Below the pieces are notes generated by a model that had not been told where the DNA came from, did not search any database, and worked only from the letters and a program-made list of their open reading frames with translations. Both the position numbers and the translations under genes were made by a program. From positions 1,116,001 to 1,180,000 of the forward strand of contig JADKKA010000022.1 of the NCBI GenBank assembly GCA_016720745.1: a DNA stretch of 64,000 bases, in the 5' to 3' direction. This document shows, piece by piece, positions 24,932-34,546 of the stretch (the stretch's first letter is position 1; every line of letters begins with the position of its first letter). Source of the stretch: Chitinophagaceae bacterium. GTDB lineage: Bacteria; Bacteroidota; Bacteroidia; Chitinophagales; Chitinophagaceae.

Positions 24932-25027
24932 GATACCCACCAGCTATCCACATCCTTGCAAATATTTTCCGGTTTCTGCGTTTTTATGCAGGAATTTCCC
25001 TTATTTTTAGTCACCAAAATTTAACTG

Positions 25028-25777
25028 ATGCTCAAAAAAGAGCGCCAAGCATATATTTTACACCAGGTGAACCTGCATAACAAAGTGCTGTCGTCCTCAC
25101 TTTGCACGGAAATCAATGTGTCGGAAGACACGATTCGCCGGGATCTGCAGGAGCTCGCGGATGAGGGTAAGATCATCAAAGTGCATGGAGGTGCCCTCTC
25201 CCCCTCTTTTAATCATGTCTATTTCCCCTCGAACGGTGTTTATTCCCAGAACCAGAAGAAAAAGATTGCCCAAAAGGCCATCAGCTTAATTGGCAACGGC
25301 ATGTTTGTGCTCACCAGCGGAGGAACCACGATTATTGAACTGGCCAGGATGCTGCCACATCAGTTAAAAGCCACATTTATTTCAGGCAGTATTCCCGTGA
25401 TTCTGGAATACATGCACCATCCCAATATTGAAGTGATCCTGATTGGAGATAAAATCTCCAAGAATTCCAAAATAACGGTAGGCTCTCAGGCGATTGCCAA
25501 AATCAAAGAAGTAAAAGCTGATATCTGTTTCCTGGGAACCAATGCCATTGATATTGAACACGGCATTACAGATAATGATTGGGAAGTGGTGCAGCTAAAG
25601 AAGGCCATGATAGAGTCTTCTAAGAAGGTAGTCTGCCTCAGTATTGCCGAAAAAGTCAATACCGTGCAGCCTATCCGGGTTTGCGGGCTGGATGATATTG
25701 ATATGCTGATCACGGAACTGGAGCCGGACAACGCTTTGATGCAACCTTACGTTAATGCGGGGTTGGAAGTGATGTAG
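25028..25777 (+). CDS. DeoR/GlpR-family transcriptional regulator
   Basis: A 249-aa repressor-type regulator. The N-terminal DeoR winged helix (about 3-58) has the signature CTEINVSEDTIRRDLQELADEGKI and VHGGA. The C-terminal DeoRC sensor (about 75-235) is a sugar-phosphate isomerase-like fold with LTSGGTTIIELARML (phosphate-binding loop), VILIGDKISKNSKITVGSQA, CFLGTNAIDIEHGITDND and VVCLSIAEKVN. Such regulators respond to phosphorylated sugars. It lies directly upstream of, and codirectional with, a SusC/SusD locus, which is its most likely target. Confidence 0.9.
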   Translation: MLKKERQAYILHQVNLHNKVLSSSLCTEINVSEDTIRRDLQELADEGKIIKVHGGALSPSFNHVYFPSNGVYSQNQKKKIAQKAISLIGNGMFVLTSGGTTIIELARMLPHQLKATFISGSIPVILEYMHHPNIEVILIGDKISKNSKITVGSQAIAKIKEVKADICFLGTNAIDIEHGITDNDWEVVQLKKAMIESSKKVVCLSIAEKVNTVQPIRVCGLDDIDMLITELEPDNALMQPYVNAGLEVM

Positions 25778-25806
25778 AGGGAGGTTGATATTGGGTATTG
25801 GATATT

Positions 25807-25840
25807 AGGCTTCGCCCGCCGAAGCCTTGGCGAAGGCGGG
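25807..25840. repeat. GC-rich inverted repeat (REP-like)
   Basis: AGGCTTCG, CCCGC, CGAAGCCT makes a perfect 8-bp hairpin; overlapping CCCGCC and GGCGGG arms allow an alternative longer fold. GC content is far above the surrounding spacer. It is directly preceded by a GGGTATTGGATATTAGG word repeat. It may terminate the DeoR transcript or be a REP-type element. Confidence 0.55.
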
Positions 25841-25939
25841 TTATTTTGAATTTCGAATTTTGTATTTTTTTGGATCTTGATTTTTGTTTCTTGATTTTTT
25901 TAAACTGGAACTGCTTATTCAATCATAAAAAAAACAGCT

Positions 25940-28900
25940 ATGAGAAAAACTCTCCGATTGCTCTTTGGTTTGGCTCTGGTGATGTTCCTGCTGCCGCAAA
26001 GCATGCTGGCTCAGGAAAAAACCGTTACCGGTACTATTTTATCCGAAGACAACAAGACCCCGTTAGCCGGTGTTACGGTCAGGGTGAAAGGTACCAAGCG
26101 TATCACCCAGACGGATGCCAATGGAAAGTTCACCTTAAAAATGAACCCCGGGGAAACATTACAGGTAACCTATGTGGGTTACCAGACTGAAGACATCAAG
26201 CCCGGTGATGGTCCGGTGGGCATTAGCCTGAAAACAGCAGATAATATGCTGGGTGAGGTTGTTGTAACGGCGCTTGACCAGAAAAGAAACCCCAGAGAGC
26301 TGGGATTTGCCGTTCAGAAACTGGATGGTGCCGAAGTAGCCGAAACCCAGCGGGAAAATTTCCTGAATGGTTTAGGTGGCCGTGTAGCGGGTCTGACGAT
26401 TACCCCTACCAGTGGTGCTGCCGGTGCCTCTTCTCAGATTGTACTGCGCGGTTTTAACTCGATGGCCTTGGATAACCAGCCTTTGTTTGTAATCGATGGT
26501 ATCATCATGGATAACTCCTCCATTAACGAATCAGGTGGTGGAGCCAGTTTGGGTCTGGTGGAAGTTTCTGCCAGGAATATTAACCAGACTGCTAACCGGA
26601 ATACGGACTATACCAACCGGATGGCGGATATCAACCCTAATGATATTGAAACCATCACGGTACTGAAAGGTCCTGAAGCAACTGCCTTATATGGTAGCCA
26701 GGCCAGTTCCGGAGCCATTGTCATTACCACTAAGAAAGGTAAGGCTGATGGTAAATTCTCTGTGAATTATGACAACTCATTCCGTTTTTCCAAACTGACC
26801 CGTTTCCCTGAGTATAGCAATAAATTTAGTCCGGGACAAAATGGATTGCCTGAAAATGTATTCCTGTATTTCGGTCCCGAATATGCAGCTAACACAGAGA
26901 AATTTGATAACGTTCGCAATTTTTTTCAAACTGCTTTTACCCATAATCATAACCTGACAGCTGAATATGGGAAGAAGAACATGACCTTCCGCTTCTCTGG
27001 TTCCTTCCTTGATCAGGAAGGTATTGCTCCGGAGAATAACTACAAGCGTTACTCCCTGAAACTGACCAATAATACCAAGATTGGAAAATTCCTGGAGATT
27101 ACGCCTTCAATTACTTTCATTCATAGCAATAATGATAAACCCAAACGCGGTGCCGGTGGTTACCTGCTGAACCTGATGATTTGGCCAAGTACGGATGATG
27201 CCAGGGATTACCTGAGTGGTTCCGGTGGAAAGAAACTGTTGTATGCGGCTTCTCCCAATTCCGAAATCGATAACCCTTTCTTTAACGTCAATTTCAACAG
27301 GGGTTATGATGAAACCAACCGCTATATCGCCACATTTGGTATTAATATTACCCCCTTTAAATGGCTGAGCATTTCAGGTCGCTTTGGTTACGATGTGTTC
27401 AAAAGTGAAGGCTGGTCATTTTATCACCCGCTTTCTGCGATCCTTGGTCGTGGTACCGGTGGTCAGCAGGATAATTACTACCGTGAATACAATGGCTATA
27501 ACCATACCATCACAGCTACTGCCAAAAAATCACTGGGTAAATTTAATTTCCGCCTGATGGGTGGTACCATGTGGCAGGATTATAAAACCCAGATGTATTC
27601 TGTTTATGGTACCAACATCGTTGACTCTGTAAACAGCCAGGGTCAGATGGTGAAAAACCTGCAGGTAATTTCCATGGATCAGATCAGGCAGCAAATGGGT
27701 GACAGTTCTACAACAAGAGCCACTACCCGTCTTCGTCTGAACAGAGGGTTACTTCCTCCAGGTGGTTTATATAACTATGTATTGAGCCGCCAGCTGGCAT
27801 TCTTTGGAGAGTTTGCCGTGAACTACAAGAATTATATCTTCCTTGCTTACACCCATCGCTTTGAGACTTCTTCCATTTTCCCTAAAGATTTCAGGAACTA
27901 TAATTATCCTGCAGGAAGTCTGAGTATCATTGTAAGTGATATGATTCCTTCTCTGAAGAAGAACAATACACTCAGTTATTTGAAACTGAGAGGATCATTA
28001 GCCAGCACTGCCCGCTCCAGTGCACCTTATGCCAACCAATCAATTTTTAACAACGTAACTTCCAGTGGTGGTGGTTTTGCTTATGGCTTTACCAACAATA
28101 ACCAGTTCCTGGAACCAGAGATTCAGCAAACCCGTGAAATGGGCTTTGAAGTACGTATGTTCCGCAGCAGGGTTGGACTGGATGTAACCCATTACAATAC
28201 CCTGAATGAAAAGCAGATTGCAGAAAATTTCAGGGCCAGTTATGGTACAGGCTATGTTTTGAATACCATTAATGTGGGAAGCACAAGAAATAAAGGACTG
28301 GAAATTGGACTGGATATCACGTTGATCAAGAAAACAAATTTCAACTGGAACACCCGTTTCAATTTCAATAAAATGCGGAACGAAGTTGTTTCATTACCTG
28401 CCAACGTACCGGAGTTTTATATCTCTGATACCTGGTTGTATGGTAATGCCCGTGGTGGTCTGGTGACCGGCGGACCAACAACAGCGATTACTTCATATGG
28501 ATATACCCGGAACAATGCCGGAGATATCCTGATCAACCCTGCCAATGGTCTCCCGGTTATTGATGGAAACTTCCGGGTTCGTGGTGACAGAAATCCTGAT
28601 TTTACATTGGGCTGGGTTAACAATTTCAAGTACAAAAACTGGACCCTGAATTTTGTATGGGATCTGAAAGTAGGTGGTGATATCTTCAATGCGACCGATA
28701 TGTACCTCACGCTGCAAGGTGTTAGCAAGCGTACGCTTGACCGCTATACACCCCGCGTAATCCAGGGTGTATTGAATGATGGATTCCAGAACTCATCTAA
28801 TCCAACACGCAATACAATATCGATTATCCCTGCTTACAGCCAGGGCTATTACACCCTGATGCCTGAAGAAGAGTTCATCGAAAAAGATGTAAACTGGTTC

Positions 28901-29146
28901 AGAATGAGAGATATCACTTTGCGTTATAATTTCTCAGAAAATATGATTAAGCGTATGGGTTTCCTAAAAACAGCCAGTTTCTTCATTACAGCAAACGATC
29001 TGATCCTGATGACCAATTATACCGGTTCTGATCCTTCTGTGAATGGTAATACTTCCGGAACCAGAGGTGTTGGCGGATTTGGTTTTGATTATGGAAACGT
29101 GCCAGCACCCGTAAGTGTGAATGTTGGTATCCGTGCCGGTTTTTAA
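25940..29146 (+). CDS. SusC/RagA-type TonB-linked outer-membrane protein
   Basis: A 1068-aa TonB-dependent importer. A signal peptide (ending SMLAQE) is followed by a carboxypeptidase-regulatory-like domain (about 27-105, TVTGTILSEDNKTPLAGVTV and YVGYQTEDI), the TonB box/plug (VVVTALDQKRNPRELGFAVQ, GRVAGLTITPTSG, QIVLRGFNSM, PLFVIDGIIMDN, ITVLKGPEATALYGSQASSG) and a 22-strand barrel ending VNVGIRAGF. SusC proteins import oligosaccharides or peptides captured by their SusD partner. The partner gene is 32 bp downstream; a DUF4397 lipoprotein gene completes the operon. No glycoside hydrolase is nearby, so the substrate is unclear. Confidence 0.96.
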   Translation: MRKTLRLLFGLALVMFLLPQSMLAQEKTVTGTILSEDNKTPLAGVTVRVKGTKRITQTDANGKFTLKMNPGETLQVTYVGYQTEDIKPGDGPVGISLKTADNMLGEVVVTALDQKRNPRELGFAVQKLDGAEVAETQRENFLNGLGGRVAGLTITPTSGAAGASSQIVLRGFNSMALDNQPLFVIDGIIMDNSSINESGGGASLGLVEVSARNINQTANRNTDYTNRMADINPNDIETITVLKGPEATALYGSQASSGAIVITTKKGKADGKFSVNYDNSFRFSKLTRFPEYSNKFSPGQNGLPENVFLYFGPEYAANTEKFDNVRNFFQTAFTHNHNLTAEYGKKNMTFRFSGSFLDQEGIAPENNYKRYSLKLTNNTKIGKFLEITPSITFIHSNNDKPKRGAGGYLLNLMIWPSTDDARDYLSGSGGKKLLYAASPNSEIDNPFFNVNFNRGYDETNRYIATFGINITPFKWLSISGRFGYDVFKSEGWSFYHPLSAILGRGTGGQQDNYYREYNGYNHTITATAKKSLGKFNFRLMGGTMWQDYKTQMYSVYGTNIVDSVNSQGQMVKNLQVISMDQIRQQMGDSSTTRATTRLRLNRGLLPPGGLYNYVLSRQLAFFGEFAVNYKNYIFLAYTHRFETSSIFPKDFRNYNYPAGSLSIIVSDMIPSLKKNNTLSYLKLRGSLASTARSSAPYANQSIFNNVTSSGGGFAYGFTNNNQFLEPEIQQTREMGFEVRMFRSRVGLDVTHYNTLNEKQIAENFRASYGTGYVLNTINVGSTRNKGLEIGLDITLIKKTNFNWNTRFNFNKMRNEVVSLPANVPEFYISDTWLYGNARGGLVTGGPTTAITSYGYTRNNAGDILINPANGLPVIDGNFRVRGDRNPDFTLGWVNNFKYKNWTLNFVWDLKVGGDIFNATDMYLTLQGVSKRTLDRYTPRVIQGVLNDGFQNSSNPTRNTISIIPAYSQGYYTLMPEEEFIEKDVNWFRMRDITLRYNFSENMIKRMGFLKTASFFITANDLILMTNYTGSDPSVNGNTSGTRGVGGFGFDYGNVPAPVSVNVGIRAGF

Positions 29147-29178
29147 TTCTTAAACAGATGAACCAAAAATATTCAGCA

Positions 29179-30828
29179 ATGAAAAAGATACTTTTAAGTT
29201 TTACAGCTGCCTCTCTGCTCATCGCAGGTATCAGCAGTTGTACAAAGAAAATCGACGAGGCCTATGCCAACCCGAATGCCGATGTAAGGGTGCCGGTTGA
29301 CAAACTGCTGCCTGGGATTATTTCCTGCATGGCAGGTAACAGTGCCGGACATGGTCCGCTCAATGATATTCGTTTTGTAGGAAAATTTGTTCAGTACTTC
29401 CTTTTCTGTAATTCCGCCGGTGAGTGGGATCAGATGGGAAACCGTCCGGGCACTGACAATGCTGCCTCCATGTGGCGGATCCACTTTTATGATATCGGGC
29501 AGAACTGTAACAATATGATTAAATGGGGCGAAGAGGAAGGCAAGAAAGACTATGCCGGAATCGGTAAAGCGATTTTTGCCTGGAGCTGGCTCCTGCTTTC
29601 TGATTACCATGGTGAAGTCATCAAAACAGAAGAAGCCTTCAATACAGGTGCCCTTACCTTTAGTTATGGTACCCAGGAGGAAGTGTATGCTTATGTAAGG
29701 CAGCTCAGCCATGAATCACTGGCCTACCTGAACAGTGCTACTGCTGATCCAACTTTGTCAACAGCTGATGCCTACATGTTTGGTGGCGACCTGAACAAAT
29801 GGAAGAAATTTGTTTATGGGGTACTGGCCCGCTCCTTCCATCATTTAACCAACAAAGCGGATTACCTGACCAATTATGCTGATTCTGCGGTTTACTATGC
29901 TAACCTGGCTATGTCAACCAATACTGAAAATGCCATGGTGAAATTTGCAGCTACTGGTATCAGTGGTAACAGTAATTTCTTTGGTCCGCTCCGTGGTAAC
30001 CTGGGCAGTACAGGTGTTGCTACTGAAACCGCTATTCGTCAGTCTTCCTTTATGGCCAACCTGATGAGTGGTTTGAACAATGCCTTCCCTGGTGTGGTTG
30101 ATCCCCGTGCGATCTACCTGCTGAGTAAGAACACAAATGGTACTTACAAAGGGCTGAACCCGAATAAAGGACAAACTGTAATTACAGCAAACGATCGCCC
30201 CGAAAGCTTTTGGGGAATCAGTCAGGCAGCAGGTGTTGACAATACTGCTCCTGGTAGTGATGGAAATTGCCGTTTCCTGTTTCGCAATAATTCAGAATTT
30301 CCGGTGATCACAGCCTCTGAAGTTCAATTCATCAAAGCAGAAGCTTTATTCAGAAAAGGTGATAAACCCGGTGCCCTGGCAGCTTATAAAAAAGGGATCG
30401 AGCTGAATTTTGATATGCTGATCAGCACCTACAGCACCAATGTACCTTCTGGTGAACTGCTGACACCCACCATCCGGGATGCATTTACAGCCAATCCGCT
30501 GGTGGTTCCTTCCGCTGCGAACCTGACGCTGACCCATATCATGATGCAGAAATACATTGCCCTGTACATCCATGGCACATTTGAGACCTGGACAGATATG
30601 AGAAGATTCCATTATACCGATCTGGATCCCATTACCGGACAGCAGGTGTATCGTGATTTCACTCCTCCTTCAGGAACTGATTTATATGCCAATAACGGAG
30701 GCCGCCTGATCTATCGCCTTCGTCCAAGGTTCAACTCAGAATATGTGTGGAACCTGAACGAACTGAACCGGATTGGTGCGAGTGCACTGAATTACCATAC
30801 CAAGGAACAGTGGTTCTCTCAACCCTAA
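29179..30828 (+). CDS. SusD/RagB-family outer-membrane lipoprotein
   Basis: Surface substrate-binding partner of the SusC protein. The start at 29179 gives a standard lipoprotein signal (MKKILLSFTAASLLIAGISS then Cys); an ATG at 29158 would add seven residues. It resembles the SusD-like group 2 (SusD_RagB 2): DKLLPGIISCMAG, GPLNDIRFVGKFVQYF, WRIHFYDIGQNCNNMIKW, AIFAWSWLLLSDYHGEV, SEVQFIKAEALFRKGDKPGA (TPR-like) and IMMQKYIALYIHGTFETWTDMRR, which is the family's C-terminal block. Length is typical at about 549 aa. Confidence 0.94.
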   Translation: MKKILLSFTAASLLIAGISSCTKKIDEAYANPNADVRVPVDKLLPGIISCMAGNSAGHGPLNDIRFVGKFVQYFLFCNSAGEWDQMGNRPGTDNAASMWRIHFYDIGQNCNNMIKWGEEEGKKDYAGIGKAIFAWSWLLLSDYHGEVIKTEEAFNTGALTFSYGTQEEVYAYVRQLSHESLAYLNSATADPTLSTADAYMFGGDLNKWKKFVYGVLARSFHHLTNKADYLTNYADSAVYYANLAMSTNTENAMVKFAATGISGNSNFFGPLRGNLGSTGVATETAIRQSSFMANLMSGLNNAFPGVVDPRAIYLLSKNTNGTYKGLNPNKGQTVITANDRPESFWGISQAAGVDNTAPGSDGNCRFLFRNNSEFPVITASEVQFIKAEALFRKGDKPGALAAYKKGIELNFDMLISTYSTNVPSGELLTPTIRDAFTANPLVVPSAANLTLTHIMMQKYIALYIHGTFETWTDMRRFHYTDLDPITGQQVYRDFTPPSGTDLYANNGGRLIYRLRPRFNSEYVWNLNELNRIGASALNYHTKEQWFSQP

Positions 30829-30855
30829 TTACCAAAACAGTTAAAAGCGATTAAG

Positions 30856-31668
30856 ATGAAATCAATACTAATAAAATATACACTGGTTGGGGCTGTAATC
30901 ATAAGTTTGACACAGTCTGCTTGTGTTAAAAAAGTCGACGGCGTACTCGTTGGGGATAAGAAGCTGTCCGATAAAAGCATGGTGCAGGTCTATATGGCCA
31001 TGGTCAACCCCTCCCGTAATTACATTTATGTCAACAATGCAGCAGTAAATGGGGCCTCTATCACTCAGGGGACATTATTTCCTGCAACAGGCCCTGGTTT
31101 TGCGATTGACGGTGGGTTTAAATCCTTCCTGATCAGGGATACGCTGACGGCCACTACACAGGTTCCCCTGTCATTTGCCAATGACTTTCAGGCTGGGAAG
31201 AATTATACTGTTTTTGTGTATGATACAATAACTTCACCGAAGCAGGTAACCGTGCAAACGGATATTGTTGTACCATCAGACAATACCGCCAGACTTCGTT
31301 TTGGGAATTTCACCTACAGCCCTACCGCCCCACCAGCAGTGGACATTTTCTCGAAGAGACTCAACACGAATATCTTCACAAATGTCCCGGTGAGTCAGGT
31401 TACAGGATTTATGCCTTATAACACGAATGTAACGGATACCTTTTATGTTCGTGAAACCGGCACAGGTGTTAACCTTAAAAATTGGGATAATTTACCTGCA
31501 CCAGGTGGAACATTTGTAGATATTATTGCTGTTTTAACACCAAGACCCCAGAGAAGTTATACGTTGGTATTCCGGGGTGGATACAGAGCTTCAAACCTGA
31601 AAATGCCACCTGCTTATACCACAGCCAACCCAACACTAAGACAACTTTCCACTTTTATCAATTACTAA
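30856..31668 (+). CDS. DUF4397-domain lipoprotein
   Basis: A 270-aa lipoprotein (MKSILIKYTLVGAVIISLTQ, then SAC). The body matches the DUF4397 pattern: VQVYMAMVNPSRNYIYVNNA, FLIRDTLTATTQVPL, GKNYTVFVYDT, ARLRFGNFTYSPTAPPAVDI and RSYTLVFRGGYR. Its role is unknown; genes of this family often end SusC/SusD operons and may extend the surface receptor. It is 27 bp behind susD and followed by a strong terminator. Confidence 0.82.
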   Translation: MKSILIKYTLVGAVIISLTQSACVKKVDGVLVGDKKLSDKSMVQVYMAMVNPSRNYIYVNNAAVNGASITQGTLFPATGPGFAIDGGFKSFLIRDTLTATTQVPLSFANDFQAGKNYTVFVYDTITSPKQVTVQTDIVVPSDNTARLRFGNFTYSPTAPPAVDIFSKRLNTNIFTNVPVSQVTGFMPYNTNVTDTFYVRETGTGVNLKNWDNLPAPGGTFVDIIAVLTPRPQRSYTLVFRGGYRASNLKMPPAYTTANPTLRQLSTFINY

Positions 31669-31693
31669 AAGCAAAAGATATAGTGATTATAAA

Positions 31694-31723
31694 AATCCCT
31701 CCGGAATCGGAGGGATTTTTTTT
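31694..31723 (+). terminator. Rho-independent terminator of the SusC/SusD operon
   Basis: Perfect stem AATCCCTCCG, loop GAAT, CGGAGGGATT, followed by TTTTTT. Confidence 0.93.
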
Positions 31724-31896
31724 GCAATTCTGTATATGGCCTAACTGATACAAAATAGCAATTGCAAAAAAGCTGATTGATCCTATTCCTGCAAAAAAAC
31801 AGCTTATTCATTTTATTTCCTTTGCGTACTAAAGTGTTTACATTTCTTGAACCAGTTTTATGTCATTCTAACTAAGAATATTTCTGATCAGGGATG

Positions 31897-31928
31897 AAAA
31901 AAGCCGCCCTGGAAAATACAGGACGGCT
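31897..31928 (-). terminator. Rho-independent terminator of the tail-fibre-like gene
   Basis: On the bottom strand AGCCGTCCTG, a 7-nt loop and CAGGGCGGCT pair fully (one G-U), followed by TTTTT. It lies 23 bp behind the stop of the 789-aa gene. Confidence 0.88.
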
Positions 31929-31951
31929 AAATATATCGCAGTACGGATTTT

Positions 31952-34321
31952 TTATTTATCAAGCTTCTTTTTCATGGCTGCATTTTCTGCAGATAGTTGA
32001 TTCAGCTTTTTATCCATTTCAATCAGGTGAAGGGTTAGTTCTTCAATTTTTTTAAGCAGCATTGCCTGTCCGTCACCCAGGTCAAGACCATCTTTTTCCA
32101 CCTCGGCTGCTGATGGGATACCGGGAAGGTGTTTGTTTTGCTGAATAAATTTTTCAATTTCTTTCAGGGTGGGAAGCGGGTATTTTTCTCCAAACACATA
32201 ATCCGGCCAGCCGTTTATTTGTAGTTTTACTCTTACCTTTTCAGCGATGATATTGCCAGCTACTGCTAATTTATAGTTGCCCGTTGGCGGGTAAGTAGTG
32301 ATGGTGCCAATCCCCACTGTACCATCTGCATTAACCACCAATGAGTTGTTGATTCTCGCTGTTCCTGCTACTTCCAATTTATATCCAGGAGTACTGGTGC
32401 CGATACCTACGTTGCCGGTGTTATAATAAATATGACTTCCGTTTGTCGTCCATTGACTGCTACCACCACCCCCTGAGACTGTTTGCCAGCTGGCATTACC
32501 ACTGGCATCAGATGTGAGCACTTTTCCAGCGCCTTGTGTGCCATCCACCAGTTTAAAAGTTCCTGCCACATCCAATTTAGCTGTAGGAGTAGTACCGACC
32601 CCAACATTACCCGTACCGGAAATATATAGTCTGCTGGTATTTCCTGTTTTAAAATCAATGGCCTGGTTAGACTGAATGGCGGCAATTTCAAGCCCTAATC
32701 CATCCCTGGCTAAAATCGTATTTGTGGAATTACCGGATTGAACGCGGATTCCATTATCTCCTGCGCCATTGATGATATCCAGTTTATATGCAGGTGAAGG
32801 TGCCCCGATGCCAACATTACCATTGGATGCAACTGTCATTCTTTCAGCAGATGAAGTAAAAAGCCGAAAAGCTGCTGACTCTCCACCAAAAAGTCTGAAA
32901 TCACTGGTAGTAGGTGAATTATATCCCAATGTCCAGCCGTTTCCTGATGCATTAAAGGATTGCAGGAAATTGATTTCTACCTGACCGGTCTGAGTGAGAC
33001 TACCTATTTGAAACAAGTTCCCTTTCATGGTCAGGTTATTTCCAATAGTGCCGTTTCCTGAAATATTAAAATTGGAAGATCCCTGTACCCCTGTTCCATT
33101 CTGAATATAACCGGTTCCGCCGCTTGCTGGTGCTTTATTGTTGAATGCTGACCAGTCTGCTGCTGTTAGCAGTCCTCTGGCAGTGGCAGAGGCATTGGGG
33201 ATATTAAAAGTGTGAACTGAGCCAGCTGATGATATGCCAAAATCGGTACCTGTTGTCCCAGTAGCAAAGCTTTGAATTGCTGTATTGAGGGTATTCAGGG
33301 TGGTAATACCGCTTCCACCACCGGTTGCACTTAATACTCCTCCTGATAAACTCAATCCGGTGCCGAGACTGATCTCTTCTGCCACCCCGCTTCCGGCTGT
33401 ACTGCGGCCAATCAGGCGGGCAGTATTCATGGACCCGATTCTGGAAACAGCCAGGTTACCGGTTGTGATCTTTGACATATCCAGGGCGGGCAAATCAGCC
33501 GCTACCAGGTTTCTAAAAGAAGGCGGTCCGTCTGCACTGCCGCCATTATTCGGAGCAGCAAAAACAGTATTCCCTGTTGCCGTAACAATACCTGTTCCTC
33601 CGTTGGCTACTGCCAGTGTACCGGTCACATCTGCGGTGGCCAGGTTAATTGCACCTGTTGTAAAGCCCGTTCCGTTTCCACGGATGATTCCATTAAGTGT
33701 AGTGGTGACGGCCAATGTTCCGCTGGTAGTTACCGGTGAATTCGCGACACTGAAACCGGAAGGCATGGAGAGTCCGACACTGGTTACCGTACCACTTCCT
33801 CCCCCTCCGGCAGGTGTAAAATATTCTAATGCTGTACCGCCAGCATTGACCCTTAATTGCTGATTGGCTGTTCCCAAAGCTGCCAGGCCCGTACCTCCGC
33901 GGTTTACAGGTAAGGTGCCGGTTATATTAGACAAATCTGCAAAAGCAATTGTTTTTCTTGCCACAGAAGGAGATCCTACGGTTATTGATAAGGAAGAACC
34001 ATTGTATTCCATCACTCCTGCTTCAACAGTGGTTAAATTAACACCGCTTGTAAATTTTAATGGCCCTGTACCAGCTGTTGCCGTACCAGCTTTCAGGTGT
34101 AAAACTCCGGTTGGCGCTGTTACCCCGATACCCACATTACCACCTGACAGCACGACCATCTTCTCAGTGCCATTGGTGCGAATGCGAAGATTGGTGTTAT
34201 TGGTAGTACCCAGGAACTGGGCAGCGGTGGGTGTGTTACCTGTTAACAGCCATTGTTGTGCATTTACATTGATGGATAGCAATATGATCAACAGAAAAAG
34301 TAAAAGAAAAATACGTTTCAT
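31952..34321 (-). CDS. Secreted tail-fibre-like repeat protein
   Basis: A 789-aa surface protein with a signal peptide (MKRIFLLLFLLIILLSINVNAQ). It is built from fibre-type repeats: NVGIGVTAP-TGVLHL, GNVGIGAPSPAYKLDI, GNVGVGTTPTAKLDV and NVGIGTSTPGYKLEV units, plus NRGGTGLAALGTANQQL and VANGGTGIVTATG strands as in phage tail fibres. The C-terminus is the Bacteroidota block WPDYVFGEKYPLPTLKEIEK with KHLPGIPSAAEVEKDG, and then a coiled coil (LLKKIEELTLHLIEMDKKLN). It is likely a trimeric surface fibre or adhesin. Its promoter region shares an operator and promoter block with the RHS operon 24 kb away. No other phage structural gene is nearby. Confidence 0.82.
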   Translation of the reverse strand: MKRIFLLLFLLIILLSINVNAQQWLLTGNTPTAAQFLGTTNNTNLRIRTNGTEKMVVLSGGNVGIGVTAPTGVLHLKAGTATAGTGPLKFTSGVNLTTVEAGVMEYNGSSLSITVGSPSVARKTIAFADLSNITGTLPVNRGGTGLAALGTANQQLRVNAGGTALEYFTPAGGGGSGTVTSVGLSMPSGFSVANSPVTTSGTLAVTTTLNGIIRGNGTGFTTGAINLATADVTGTLAVANGGTGIVTATGNTVFAAPNNGGSADGPPSFRNLVAADLPALDMSKITTGNLAVSRIGSMNTARLIGRSTAGSGVAEEISLGTGLSLSGGVLSATGGGSGITTLNTLNTAIQSFATGTTGTDFGISSAGSVHTFNIPNASATARGLLTAADWSAFNNKAPASGGTGYIQNGTGVQGSSNFNISGNGTIGNNLTMKGNLFQIGSLTQTGQVEINFLQSFNASGNGWTLGYNSPTTSDFRLFGGESAAFRLFTSSAERMTVASNGNVGIGAPSPAYKLDIINGAGDNGIRVQSGNSTNTILARDGLGLEIAAIQSNQAIDFKTGNTSRLYISGTGNVGVGTTPTAKLDVAGTFKLVDGTQGAGKVLTSDASGNASWQTVSGGGGSSQWTTNGSHIYYNTGNVGIGTSTPGYKLEVAGTARINNSLVVNADGTVGIGTITTYPPTGNYKLAVAGNIIAEKVRVKLQINGWPDYVFGEKYPLPTLKEIEKFIQQNKHLPGIPSAAEVEKDGLDLGDGQAMLLKKIEELTLHLIEMDKKLNQLSAENAAMKKKLDK

Positions 34322-34414
34322 AACAGCGGGTTTTAATAATCAGATTTTTTTACATAAAATCCCCATAGAGAAATGTCAATAAACTGATAACTGAAATGTA
34401 ACCGGGGTAATATC

Positions 34415-34434
34415 TTCTAATGTAAACTAAAATA
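34415..34434 (-). promoter_or_regulatory. Conserved promoter block upstream of the fibre gene
   Basis: The bottom strand reads TATTTTAGTTTACATTAGAA. It aligns with 58970-58989 (ATATTTGGTTTACTTTAGAA) at the same 12-bp distance from the shared operator. A TAnnTTTG-like -7 element is included with mismatches. Confidence 0.55.
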
Positions 34435-34446
34435 CAGGCCTGCTGC

Positions 34447-34466
34447 CTTGACAAATGTCAAGAAAT
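34447..34466. promoter_or_regulatory. Palindromic operator, Crp/Fnr type (fibre gene)
   Basis: CTTGACAAATGTCAAGAAAT contains the inverted repeat CTTGACA-AA-TGTCAAG, that is TTGAC-N4-GTCAA, the spacing of FNR/DNR-type sites. An identical 20-bp copy is at 59002-59021. It lies 125 bp upstream of the fibre gene start. Confidence 0.65.
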
Positions 34467-34546
34467 GCTGAGAATTGAAAGGCCCCTTGTCTTGGCTATG
34501 AGTATAAGAATTAGCTTAAACCACAGATCAGTGAACTGGAGACTAA

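Noticed and set aside
33285..34382. Two long rightward open frames opposite the fibre gene
   Set aside because: They are Pro/Val-rich antisense shadows of the repetitive, Gly/Thr-rich fibre gene with no start context or protein features.
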